DNA from: Epinephelus fuscoguttatus
Taxonomy: Eukaryota; Chordata; Actinopteri; Perciformes; Serranidae
NCBI RefSeq assembly: GCF_011397635.1
Contig: NC_064769.1
Span: forward strand, 20,601,207 to 20,665,206
Direction of reading: 5' to 3'
DNA: 64,000 bases
Part shown: one piece after another, positions 42,496-54,600 of the stretch
How positions within the stretch are numbered: position 1 is the first letter of the stretch
Layout of the letters: each line of letters begins with the position of its first letter
The notes under the pieces: generated by a model
The model's database searches: none
Seen by the model: only the letters and a program-made list of their open reading frames with translations
Told to the model about the DNA's origin: nothing
Position numbers and translations under genes: made by a program

Positions 42496-45400
42496 TCACA
42501 CAGGCTGAGTTTTCCTCCTCCACTTGAACAGCTGGCTCAGCCGCCGTCGGGCCGAGTTTCTCTCAAATGACTGCATCTGTTGGCTGTACAGATAAAAAAT
42601 TCATCAAACACAGCTGAAGCGAGCCACTGTAGAAAGCTGGAAGCAGCATGCAAGTCGAGTTTCATGGGAAAAAAAAGGAGACAAAATGTTCGAGAGGAAC
42701 AGGCTGAGAATGAACTCCCACCAAAAGCCTCTTCATCTACTGAGCATTAGCTCTGGACCACTGCGTCAGTGTGTGGCCGGCTGCCATGTTGGAGCAGCAC
42801 ACACAATTCCTCAGAGCATCATGCATCATATGAGATTAATAACACTGCCCCCTTAGAGGGTACAGCTAGAAATGCAATGTCTCACCCCTTCTCATCTCTC
42901 AATCCAGAGTCCTGTTTTGACCAAGACCCAAATTTTAACCTCCAGTTCTTGTTTTTTTTATGCGTCGCCTCTTTTCCAGACTCCTGAGAAGACAAAATTA
43001 AATATTTGTGAACCAAAATAGTTGAATATTATGAGGTTGAAAAATAACAGTTACAGTTTATTTATTCTTTATCTGTGTTTATTACTTCAGTACAAATTCG
43101 TTGTTGTATTTGAGTGTATTCTACCTGCTTTTCGTATTCTTCCTCTACCTCCTCCATCAGGTCAGTTGTACTCATATGCTGCCCTCTGCAGTCTGCATCC
43201 AAATTTCCTGCACCAAGCACACACACATAATCACATAGCTGCAGTGCACACATGACTTTTTTATGACTTGCAAAAAACTTCCATATAAGAATATCTTAAA
43301 TATCTTAAATATGCAAAACCACAAAAGGATTCTGTGACTCACTTAAATGCATTTTTGAAAGATTTGTGTCTGAAGCTGATCTCTTCCGAAAATGTCCGTA
43401 ATGAAATTCTTTCCGCTGTTGGGGTACACTGGAAGTCTGCTCCTCACTTTCTGTATTTCCAAGACTCTGACAGGAAGTGAGATCCTCCTCAGCAGCATCA
43501 GAGTCACCCTGACAAGTGTCGGGAGCCTGAAAGAGAGTCAAGTGATGGGGAAAACACTGTCAGCGCGGTTTGAACCCTCAGGCAGCAGGAAGACATCTTG
43601 TCATCACCAGTTTGACAAGCATATGTTATGTTTATGAACCCAGTGTAGTGTGGAAAATGTGACAACATCTTAATTGCCTTTCAAAGACATGACACATGAA
43701 TGTCTTCACCTGGCTCACCTCCATGTCTTCATGCTCCTGCAGGGTATCCATCTCCATCTGTAACACTCGGCTGTGCATCTGTTCTCTGGCAATTTTCTCT
43801 AACATTTGGCACATGTCCTCCAGGTAGCGGAGCCCAGGACTCATTCCTGTCCTCGCCTCCTCACCAAGGTCCTGCACACATCATTAGGCACGAAGAGCTT
43901 GATACAATGACAATGCAGTGAACAATGCAGTGTGTACAAGTTTAGTTTAGTGTCTTCACTGCTGCTTTTCAAACACTCTGAAAGCATTTGAGAAGCAAAC
44001 TTAAGCACATCAACAAGTTAACATTGTGAGCATGTTAGCATGCTGAAGTTAGCATTTAGCTCAAAGCAAACCAATGCCTCTGAGTACAGACTCACAGACA
44101 GTGGTGCCCCCACAATGGGCTGCTAAAAGTCTTGGGGTGACACACCAAAACCAAAAGTCATACGTGAATTTCAGGAATTCTTTTACGCTATTGGAGTTTG
44201 TGGACTCATTGAAAACAATGTCAAAATGGAGAGTTAAGGAATCACTTCCTGATATACTTTGGTTTCTCATTTTACAGTTAATTATGATTAATTAGCTGAT
44301 GTGTATAAACTGAATCATTGTTCTTCAAGGCTACTTTTCCTTCTCCTTAAAAATAATAACTTTATTTGTAAAGCACTTTTTGAGCTGATAGCACAAAGTT
44401 CTCTCCAATGTGCAGAAAATACCAAACAAAAGTGATGCTAATAAAGCATATACATACACCTACACCAACATGTACACTTCAACACATTTATACATTAAGC
44501 ATGCATACATATACACATGGCTGCAAATACACACACTCTCACACACACAATAAGTCTATCATCTTTCAGGAGAGGCCATTCTCTAAAAGTAAGTCTTCAG
44601 ATGAGATTTAAAGACGTGAACAGAGTCAGCTGATCTGATGCTCAGTGTGAGGCTGTTCCAAAGCCAAGAAGCAAGAAGTGAAAAGGCTCGATCACCCTTT
44701 GTCTTTAACCTGGACTCTGGAACAGTTAGAAGACCCAGACTAGCAGACCTGAGGGACCTGTTTGGGCTGTACGGTGTGGGAAGCTCAGTTATATATTCTG
44801 GTGCTAGATCATTGAAAGCCTTGTATGTGATTAAAAGAACTTTGAAAATGGATTCTGAAAGAGACTGTAAGCCAATGCAGGGAGGCCAAAATAGGTGTGA
44901 TGTGTGAGGATTGTTTTGTTTTGGTTAAAAGTCTAGCTGCTGAAGATTTGGAGCTGAAGTATAGTGCGAAAACAACAACTATAAAGCTTTAATTTGAAGG
45001 ACTAACAAAACATTTACTGGGAACAAGCCTTCTCAAGTTCATGGGGAGACCTATAACCCCCTTTTTATTCAGATATCTTAAGGAAGAGAGTTCACGGTTG
45101 AAATTGACTGTGCCTGTGCTATATTAATAGCTCGTGCCATTGGATGCCTTAGCTTGTCTAGTTTCACAAGATACCATTAACTTTACATTAGTTTAAAAAA
45201 AAGATCAGGCCACAGCCTCTTAAAGACAGTAATATGAGCCTCTGGTTATGTTTGCCAGTGGAGGGCAGTGGGGGGCCCTTAACTGTATCAGAGAGGGCTC
45301 CCTGTAGAGCGCCACTGCTAACAGAGTGAGGCTGTAGATTCGCAGTGATTTTGATGAATTTGGTGTGCAACACAAGATTTTTTTTTAATTGTCAGTTGAT

Positions 45401-47437
45401 CACTTCAATATTTTTTCAATAAATCATCTGCTAAATGTCAAAAAATAGTGGAAAAATACTCATCACGGTCCTTGTTGTTAAATTAAATATTTTGTCAAAG
45501 AAATTCAGTTTATAATTATAACCATTTTCTATAATTCACATTGATCAACGAACTTCATTCAGCACAAACTGGAGAAGAATAGAAATGAACAGAACAGAAT
45601 TAAAGATGAGTAATATGTCAATATAATATCAAAATTATAATGACAATAAACATTTTATGAGAGTTTGGTACTAATAATATCAGAATATGAACTAAAGCAA
45701 TGTTACAAAGTTGGTCTTTCCCATGAACCCTGAGATGGACTTCAGAATACACAGATTTAGCTGCCTGACTCTTTCATTTGCCATTCATGCATCTGCATTT
45801 ATATGCCATGAACTTTTTATTGGGATAATAAAAGCATAATTACATTTAATTACAAAAGTATATAATGACATAATTATGTTTGCTTGGAATCGTACATCCT
45901 TTCAGTGTTGCATTCATCAAAGCTTTTTAAATCTGGCCCTCATACAAGGAAACAAAGAGACTGCACACACACCCACAGCCTAAAAAAACACTGTGGACGT
46001 AATTAGACACAAATAGCACAATTAATCCTGTTGATTCAACACCTCTGTGTCATGCCAGCATGACCTGTTTTTCACACTAACTTCATGGCAGATGTGAAGA
46101 GGAAAATTCAAACTATTTTGTTTCTGTCATTTGTTTAACAACATGTCTGTCACATGCAGCAAAATCCCCACAGACTGCCCAGCTTCCCCCACACGCTTGT
46201 ATCCATTCCTCTTGTGACTGTGGGCGTAAAGTCACCTGGGCAGACTGGTTTACGATCCCTCACACCGCAGACGAGCGCATGAAAGAGATCCTGTATGAGT
46301 AATGACATGCCTGTCCTACTTTGAATTTGAGAGCGACTTGGTGAAATGTGTGTTGCAACCCTCGCACTAAGGTTAAAGTAGAGGCCTCGTTACACTCCTG
46401 GGGCTTTCTTCCAGGCTTTCCTCTTACACTCAGGAGCCTGGGCTGTGCAAGACCGTACATGTTACAGTGAAACTTATGTCATCCTGAAACTAGTCCAGGA
46501 AAAACAGAAACCGATATCAAACAAAGTGTAAAAGTGTTTTTATCTGTTCTGTTTTTAAAGGATTTTTAGAAATTTGAAGACAGCTTGGTTTGTGTCATAA
46601 TCAGTATCTCACCTCTGATCTCATCTGGGCCAGCTGCATGTCAGCACCCATTGACATAGGCCGTCTGCACGTATCTGACATCTGTCTCAAGAGCACTGAT
46701 GGATGGTCTGTCCGCCTGAGGATAAAACTCTCTGACCTTTGACCCCTCACTAACTCTGACGTGTGCCTTTTGGGCAAAAAAGGTGCTCGAGGACGTCTCC
46801 TGAGCACCTCCTCCACTGTAAGGGGCTCTGTTTTTTTCTTTTGACGTAGAGAGTCTGTCTTCTGCAGTGCTTGCTCCACTTTTAAGTGCAAGGCCGTTGA
46901 GTCCTCCTGAGGTCTTCTGGGAAGCAACTGTGGAGAGGAAGACGGAGGAGGGGAAGGCACAGGAGAGGAGAGGACAGGAGACTGTGATGTTGAAGCTGGA
47001 GTGAGTCCTTCTCTTTCTGGTGTGAAAGCTTCCATTTCTGCGTTGTCTGTTGAGATGGAGCAGGGTGTAGGAGGGAAGGACGTTACAGAGCTGGCTGTCT
47101 CCACTCCAGAGTCCACCGATTCTGAGCGCAGGTTTGTCCCCACATCAGAGGAAGGTGTAGGAAGGTCTTCATCGTTATTTCTGACCCATTCTGGTTCCAA
47201 ACACAGGTCTCCATCAGACACCCAAGCCTCCATTAGATTCCCAAAGCTCTTGTATAAATTCATGTCCCCTCTGTCCTCATGAAATGCAGCAGGAGAATGA
47301 GCAAGACACCGGCTCAGTCGTCGGCTGAGGTGAAGTGGTGAAGTAGAATTCAAAACATCCCCTCTGATCCGCCTCTGCTCCTTCACCACGCCTCTCCCCA
47401 TCATCTGTCCTGTCAGAGCGCGGAGCTGCGTGTTCAT
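42496..47437 (-). CDS. Uncharacterised protein, tentatively C8orf58-like (DUF4657), five coding exons
   Basis: Coding exons in transcript order: 47437-46613, 43871-43719, 43526-43343, 43207-43125, 42576-42496. The phases are continuous and the protein is 441 aa. A second donor at 43710 would add three residues to exon 2. The exon with the start codon opens at acceptor 47462 and has an in-frame stop just before the ATG, so this start is sound; earlier noncoding exons are likely. The N-terminal 275 residues are low-complexity, with an acidic DSGVE stretch (109-113), a Ser/Pro tract (150-170) and a polar helix (182-202). Exon 2 carries the best-conserved-looking piece, GLRYLEDMCQMLEKIAREQ (288-306), which resembles the C8orf58 core as I remember it. 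The end is basic (RRRLSQLFKWRRKTQPV). There is no signal peptide or membrane span. Function unknown. The gene is real on exon structure alone; the family name is a guess. Confidence 0.8.
43872..46612. other. Intron 1 of the C8orf58-like gene
   Basis: Contains a TTAGCATGCT-type repeat (44010-44110) also seen in slc5a1 intron 12, and a LINE/SINE-like block (44345-44930). The rest is AT-rich with no coding sequence recognised. Confidence 0.45.
44345..44930 (+). mobile_element. Common teleost retroposon-like block, family uncertain
   Basis: Opens TAACTTTATTTGTAAAGCAC. It contains GTGAGGCTGTTCCAAAGCC, CTGGACTCTGGAACAGTTAG, AAGACCCAGACTAGCAGACC and AAGCCAATGCAGGGAGGCCA. I recognise this text as a high-copy fish repeat, probably the noncoding part of a non-LTR retroposon. 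The open frame 44638-44907 is part of it and is not a gene. Confidence 0.45.
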
Positions 47438-47462
47438 ACCTGCTCCTTCCTGTCACTAAATC

Positions 47463-48493
47463 CTGGGAAAAAGGGTGACTCATCTGTTATTTAAAATGTT
47501 TAATTTGTCCCCACACCTGTAAGAAATCCAAGACATAACAAGAACAAGCCATGACATGGACTCATAGATTTCACCTGCGTATTTACAGGCAGTACTTATG
47601 AATAAAACAACACATAAACTTCAGTTATATAGTGCTTTTCAGATTGAGTAAAACAAAGGAACACTCATACAAAATGTTTCCCACAAGCTGAGATGGAAAC
47701 AAAACTCCCCTCTACATGCCTTAACATACCTGACCCAGTCATTCATGAGTGTGAGCACATATGAGATGCGTAATACAATATGTTAAAATTCCTCAGTGGA
47801 TATACAGCGTTATGGTATGTGTGTGAAACAGTAAACGCCGTTTCGTCATTTCAACAAACCGAGATTTATCTGAGAGCGGAGGAATGTGTAGAGTGGACAC
47901 TCCTGTCTGCAGATATGATCTACATTCCCCAGGTGAACACAGCGGCAGCATCTGATCAGACACACTGGATCATTCACAATCCTGGAAACAAAACACAAGA
48001 GTTATTTTGAGCCGGTGCCCACAGTCACGTCTATTGTTGTCCTGATGAAAGTTAACTGTGACTGAACTGCCCCTCCAACAGTTACTTATGTGCTCATTTT
48101 TCTGTACTTTTCCATAGACAGGCCGACGTCCATGCTCACATGTACACAGATCTATACCAGACCACATTATTCGTCTGCCAGTTTGATACATAAGATGACT
48201 ATTCTACCTGGGATACATCCAATGTGTCCATGTCCACAACAGTGCTTACACACTATGTCTTATCCCCTGATATTTTTCATTTGTTTGTATATAAGTAAAA
48301 CAGAAAAAGCCTCATCCCACTCAATAAACAGCTTAATAACTATCCCGCAGGATTGCCATGGTGTTTACCTGCACCTTTGTCAGATAAGATAAGTGTGGGA
48401 TAGGTCCAGATTTCAGGTCACAGACGTCATCCTTGGTATAAGTTCTACACTAAAATTGATAATTGAATAACACATGGTCAATGTTTTATGGAC
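47463..48493. other. Gene-free DNA upstream of the C8orf58-like coding exon
   Basis: Must hold the 5' part of that gene (minus strand), but no noncoding exon can be fixed by eye. Confidence 0.35.
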
Positions 48494-49135
48494 TTTAAAG
48501 GTAGGATTAAGTGGCATCTATGGTGAGACTGCAGATCTAAAATTTCTCCTGGGTGCTAAGTGTATACGATTTGAAAACACGAATGGCACTATTTAGAGCA
48601 GTGTTACCCAAGTGGTCCAGCCACAGGGTCCAAATTCCTCCTTAATCATTAGTTCAAGTTCCACACAGTTTAAGACATTCAGCATCATACTTGTGTTTGG
48701 CCATGTCGTCAAGCTAGTTTGCTGTCTCTGTCAAGTCGCAGTCTGTTTGTCACTCACTCTACAGCAGGAAACAGCACTTTATAATAAAAGGTCTGTGCTG
48801 GAAATTCACTGTACTTAAAAATAAAGTGTGTTTTTTACAAACACGTTTGCAAGTCACTTGTAGTCCACTCGGAACGAACCTGTGACCCACTTTTGGAACA
48901 GGACCCACCAGTTGGGAACCACTGATCTACAGCCAATGTTTGGTTTGTCTGTTCTGCAACATGGCAGACTTCATGGAAGAGCCCCTGCTCCGTGTGTTTA
49001 TATAAACGCCTCACTCTGAGGTACTGAAAACATTCTTATATTCAGGTGATCATAAACTAATGGAAATATAATTATGAAAATTATATACCATTTCTGCCAA
49101 TAGATGCCCCTCAATTCTACATGCTGTACCTTTAA
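48494..49135. mobile_element. TTAA-flanked MITE, AGGATTTAG family, copy 2
   Basis: TTAA is at 48494-48497 and 49132-49135. Inside the left end: AGGTAGGATTAAGTGGCATC. The reverse complement of the right end reads AGGTACAGCATGTAGAATTG followed by AGGGGCATCTA. This is the same family as 5883-6177, here enlarged by a nested hAT-like MITE at 48599-48924. Confidence 0.5.
48599..48924. mobile_element. hAT-like MITE nested in the TTAA element
   Basis: The left terminus is CAGTGTTACCCAAGTGGT. The reverse complement of the right terminus is CAGTGGTTCCCAACTGGT (15 of 18 agree). The flanking 8-mers ATTTAGAG (48591-48598) and ATCTACAG (48925-48932) agree at 6 of 8, fitting an aged 8-bp target duplication. 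A truncated relative is at 16479-16770. Confidence 0.6.
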
Positions 49136-49197
49136 TATGTTTAAAATCTGACTTCCTTTTAGCAAACAAATTGATAAATTCAGTTCCATTCAGTTTC

Positions 49198-49450
49198 ATT
49201 AATAGAGCCCAAAATTTCAAATCACAATTTGCCTCAGAGGGCTTTACAGCATACAGTACAATACACTCACAGCAGATAAGGAAAAACTCCCCCCAGAAAA
49301 GTCTTCAGCAGGGAAGAAAACTGTAGTAACCTCAGGAAGAACAACAGAGGAGGGATCCGTCTTCCAGGACAGATAGATGTGCAATACATGTTGTGTGTGC
49401 AGAACAGATGAACATGATCTGAAGAGAGATAAATGCAGAGGTGATTCATT
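49198..49450 (+). mobile_element. Common teleost retroposon-like block, family uncertain
   Basis: Contains CACAATTTGCCTCAGAGGGC then TTTACAGCAT, GGAAAAACTCCCC, AACCTCAGGAAGAACAACAG and GATAGATGTGCAATACATG. I recognise this as a high-copy fish repeat (probably the 3' part of a non-LTR element), but I cannot fix the family. Confidence 0.4.
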
Positions 49451-50088
49451 TCCCACAGATTTATTGTTATCATTTTGTTTTTGGCAGGATGTAGAAGGTT
49501 TTGAAACAGTGTCATTTCAGCACTTCCCTACAGGGACACACTCAGTGATATATCTACTTATTTATTTAAGTATGTTTCTTCATATAGGCCTATATTGTGT
49601 CAGTATTTTTACTCGACCTCAGCTTTCTTCAGCATCCTTCATTTTTAATTCCCTCATGTTTTTGGTCACTGTAAGCATTCCTCCTCCTCCTCCTCATACT
49701 GTTAGAGGAAACAGATGAAGTCGCTAGGGGGCGTCGTTGAGCATTTCTCAAGAATGTCTGTCTATAAAAGTCACTTAATACAGGAAGAATCTCACCCCTC
49801 TTTATAACACAATACATCAGAAAAATACAAGAGTAGACTATATATGTATTTTTTTTAGTTTGTCACATAGTACTAAAAGCTGAGAACAGACTGACAACAG
49901 AACAGTGACTGATATATTTTTATAAGTACTGTAAGTGTGATTCTGTGTTCTCTAACAAAAATACCCTACTATTGTTTATAAATTAGTAGCCTGTTACAGA
50001 AAACAATAGTGCCTCTGTCCTCCTGTCTGAGTGCACACGTCAGTTTAATGACACTGAGCTCCATCAGTGTGTTTGTGGGTGATTCCCT

Positions 50089-50104
50089 GTAGCAACCAGC
50101 AAAC
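50089..50104 (+). promoter_or_regulatory. Imperfect RFX X-box upstream of fam166b
   Basis: GTAGCAACCAGCAAAC lies 42 bp before the fam166b start codon. It fits the X-box pattern (GTNRCC, 0-3 bases, RGYAAC) with one mismatch in each half. RFX factors drive many ciliary genes, and the gene below encodes a ciliary protein family. One such site can arise by chance. Confidence 0.35.
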
Positions 50105-50145
50105 ACCGCGCTCTGCACAGCGACCTGCTGCTACACTGGGTCAGC

Positions 50146-51581
50146 ATGGAGAAATACGCCCCGAAATTCAGCAAAGTTCTGCTCACACCTGATCCACATT
50201 ATATACCGGGGTGAGTATATGTCTCGATACGAAATATCCTTTTAATACAGAAGATAAAATAATAGTGCGCAGTGTAATTGCTGCATGGGCTTCTTAATAC
50301 TGTTAAATTATTAGGCTACAGTTCGTAGTAGGAACACGTCAAATATAATGTAATGTAATGCAATGTGAAATTATAATAAAGGTATTTTATTTATTTATGT
50401 CTTAGTTTTGTCAGAGTAGTGTTAAAGGGACAGTTCACTCCAAAATCAAAAATACATATTATTCCTCTTACCTGTAGTGCTATTTAGTAACCTTAATTGT
50501 TTGGTGTGAGAGTGTTGGAGATATCCGCCATTGAGATGTCTGCTTTCTCTCTAACATAATGAAATGAATTGCCAAAAAATAAAAAAAATGAAAATAATAA
50601 TAATAATAATGGAAACAAATTTTTTTGAAAGAAATTTAAAAAAAAAAAAAAGTGGAAAAAAATCAAAAAAGGAAAACAATGAAACAAAATTTGAAAAAAA
50701 TTGTAAATAAAAAACCACAAAAAAACCCAAAAAAACAACAGAAATCATGCCCCATTTACTCAAGTTAATCCACAGACTTTGTTACAAGCAGTTTCATGTA
50801 GGAACTATTTTCTCTCTACCAAACTACACCAGCCAAGTCTATGCAGAAAGAAGCCTGCTAGTCATGGACAAGAGGCTGATGCTTGTAAACATTAATGGTA
50901 TCCTCCTCAGCTGAGCTGTAACGTTAGCTAGCTCAGTGGTGCTAGGTGAGCTAGCAGTAGATGCACACTTCCTGCACAGTGATGCTGTTCAGAGAGGAAA
51001 GATCAGGAAAGATAAGAGGAAAATCATTGGGGCGTCAGTAGCATAGTGGATAGTGCTGGCGCCCCATGTACAGGGGCGATGCCTTGACGCAGTGGTTGCG
51101 TCCGGCTTGCAACCATTCACTGCATGTCACCCCCTGCTCTCTCTCTCACTCCATTTCACTCTGTCCTATACATTAAAGGCAAAAAAAAGCCCGAAAAAAT
51201 AATCTTTAAAAAAAAAAGAGGAAAATCATGTGCCTTTGATTTTTGGGTGAACGGTCCCTTTAAATCTAAGCTGTATAACATGCAGTCGTATTTGCTGGTA
51301 TTAATGTATGTATGGAATAAAGTGTTCCTGTTAGTTTTGTTTACCCCAGACTCTATTGTGTTCAGGTATGCAGGGTATTGTCCGCAGCTGAAGTTCAACG
51401 TGGGGAAGTCTTATGGCCAGCTCACAGCCGAGCTGCTGACCAGTCCTCAGGTGCAACACTCCAGTCATCTGGTCCTCCACATGGGTCACGTCCCCTCCAC
51501 AGAGTCAGACGCTGGTCTGACACTGAGAAGCTTCTCTGACAGTAACTTGAAGAAGATGATACCAGGATACACGGGTAGGTA

Positions 51582-51615
<34 letters not shown>

Positions 51616-54600
51616 TAACACACAGGGGTCAACAAAGTAACTGAACACCTTGATGAAAATATTTCATACTGGGGACAAATTTGGGAACATTTAAAAAGAC
51701 AAGTTGTTTATGACCTAGTTATGATGACTAAATGATAACAGCAGTGTCAGTTATCATTGAAATCTGCCTTTAAATGTGAGTTTTCACAGCACAATAACAT
51801 GAGACCATGAGAACATGAAAATAATCTGTGTCTATCTGCTAAATTATTAAACATAAATGACCAGTTAAGTGGAACAGTGTTGAAAATCAAGATAACATAC
51901 ACCAAACGGCCATATTCATAGCAATGTCTGCAGTGGCAATTTCAAAGATAAAGTATTTTTTAAAGTCTTTATGCTGATTTTTGAAAAGTATTTGGCTGAA
52001 AAATAAATCCCTCACATGCAGCTTGTACACATCTATGTGCAGAGCATTTTAAAGGGTCAGTTCACCCAAATTACAAAAGAAAAATTTAATTTTCTCTCAG
52101 AATATCACACCATTTGGACTTCTTTTGGTTTTATTTGTTCTATGGATCAACAGATGGTGGTGTTGGGGATATCTTTTTGAAAATAGAGCAGACAAACACA
52201 ATCTGTTTACCTCCATTTTTGGGATGGAGGCAGAAAAGAGGCTCAGAAAACTGAGCACATAAAACCAAGACTATCGTCATGACTAAACACTGCTAAAAAT
52301 GTGGCTGACCTGATGCTTTGACGTCACTTGTCGCTGTTTCAGGCTTCATTCCAAAAAGTCAGAACCACTTTGCCTGCAGCTACTCTGAAACATGTCGTAA
52401 AGCGCTGACTGAGTTTTACCAGGACAGGTGTGCGAAGATGCAACGGCAATCGACAGACCTGCCAGCTGTTGTCAACTACACCAACCAACAGTTTGAAGTA
52501 ACTCTCTCTCTGTTACACACACACATGCCCCGGCTGTACCACTCTCTCTGTCTCTTTCTCTTTCTATTGCCCACACACACTCATACATGTTGACATGGCA
52601 CCTTTGAACAGGTTCACTCTTGTTTAATTATCCATGGTGGAACTCCAGTGTCAGCTCACTGTAATGTAATCCACCCTGACAAAGACTGAGAGGCAGAGCT
52701 GGTCAGCTCTCACAGGAGGACCGACCACAGATTCACCTATTGTGTCTCTGAGATTCACCTTAAATAACCTATTCACTCACGTTACTGGTATAATTTTTAC
52801 TGGAAGCTGTGTTACATTTTGTTATGTAGAATTTGTGTTACCTTTATAAACTCCCCAAAAATGTTTGTCATGTGATAATTGTATGAACTGTGAGTCATGT
52901 ATTTTTGAATAGTTTCCTGTTATCATCTGACCCAGAGACCAAGACCCCCCTTGACACCAATCTCCAACAAAGTGTTCTCCTACAGGCCCTTGAAGTCCTT
53001 CACCCCCACTGCAAGACCATATTTCATGGATGATGACAACCCACACAAGTACTTCATCTCAGGTACAACAGCATGGCAATGCATCAAGCTTAAAACCTTA
53101 AAAGCAGACCTTTTGGGGGCAGGGTAAGACTTATGAACACAACATATCAATTTTGAAGTTCATATGGCAAACTTATCACATCAAGCAATTGGCTATTTCA
53201 TCAAGCAGATATGTGAAAGAGTAAAGAAGGGAAATATCTAGCTCTTTATCTGCTAACTTTGTCTGCTGTGTGTGCTGAGCAGGTAGAGCTGCGGTGCCAA
53301 ATCCAGCTGGCTCTGCGGCCAAAAACCACAATATGAGAGCAGTAAGACTGAACCAGTATAGAATGTTGTGGGCTGAAAACTGAAACCATGAACCGAAAGA
53401 TGCTAAAATGCTCTGTTGAGCTGCGAGAAGTGCCACTAAAAAGATATCTCTCTGTGGGCTCATCACCACAAATGACTGCTTTCACATTTGCACCTTTGTT
53501 AATATAAACTGACTGATTATTTAGCCACTTTAAAGCTGCATTAATGATTTTTTGGCCCACAGAGGTCAGAAAAGCTCCATAATAAGATGACAGATACACA
53601 GTACTGAAATATGATCGACCAATAATGGCTAACATTTCAGTAAACAATTAATATGTCCATTGTACAGAGAGCAATAGTAGCCTATCTTAGCATTTGATTA
53701 ATGTTTCTGTCCACCTGGCAAATACGGCAAGTAAGATTATGTCAAATTTATCTGGGTCTTTGGCTGCTAGACGTCTGACTTTACTCTCCAGGTGTTGTTT
53801 ACGTTCACACATCACAAGAGCTAGCTCAAAGTTCAGTTCACATGAATTAAAATAAATAAGTTCATGTTTATAGTTCACAATATCAATTTTGAATTAAGTT
53901 TACAGTCCCAAAAAATCATTTGTTTTCAATAAAATAAAATCTTGTGATCATAATTTACTTGAAGATAATTCCCAATACTGGTCAGATGCTTCAACTCAAT
54001 AAGTCGTTGCAAATTAATTGCTCACGTTCGACATTCTGACTTAATTTTCCAGACCTGGTCGGCACAATTTTGTGAGATTTCTCCATTGTAATCTGTTTTG
54101 TTCATAAAACTCCCTAAAATAACCATATGTACTGGCTTCAGTTGTGTTGTCTGAATTGCGTATTGCACTGGCTATGCAGGTGTTGAAGTCTGTTCCCCCG
54201 AAATTAGTGTTTCCCGGGGCGTCGGTGGCTTGGTGGTGGAGCGGGCGCCCCATGTGCAGGGCTGTTGCCCTGTTGAGTCCAGCCTGTGGCCCTTTGTTGC
54301 ATGTCATCCCCCTCTCTCTCCCTCCCCCTTTCACACTTGGCTGTCCTATCCATTAAAGGCAAAAATGCCCAAAAACATATCTTTAAAAAAAAAATAAAAA
54401 TAGTGTTTCTCTCATGTTAAAATGCATAGCGCCCCCCTCTGTGTTCAGGTAAAAGGAAAAGGTTTGGTTCAGCTTTAGGCAGCGGGAAACACATTGCTGG
54501 GCAAGCAATCTTCAAATCATGACAGGCATGCAGGGTGCCGTAAATCCTTGGGTTCTGTAAAACACAGTGTGCGCACATGGTTAACTGTTTTGAACAGATA

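Noticed and set aside
44638-44907. 89-codon open frame
   Set aside because: It lies within a high-copy fish repeat; the same text recurs as noncoding sequence in other fish genomes I remember.
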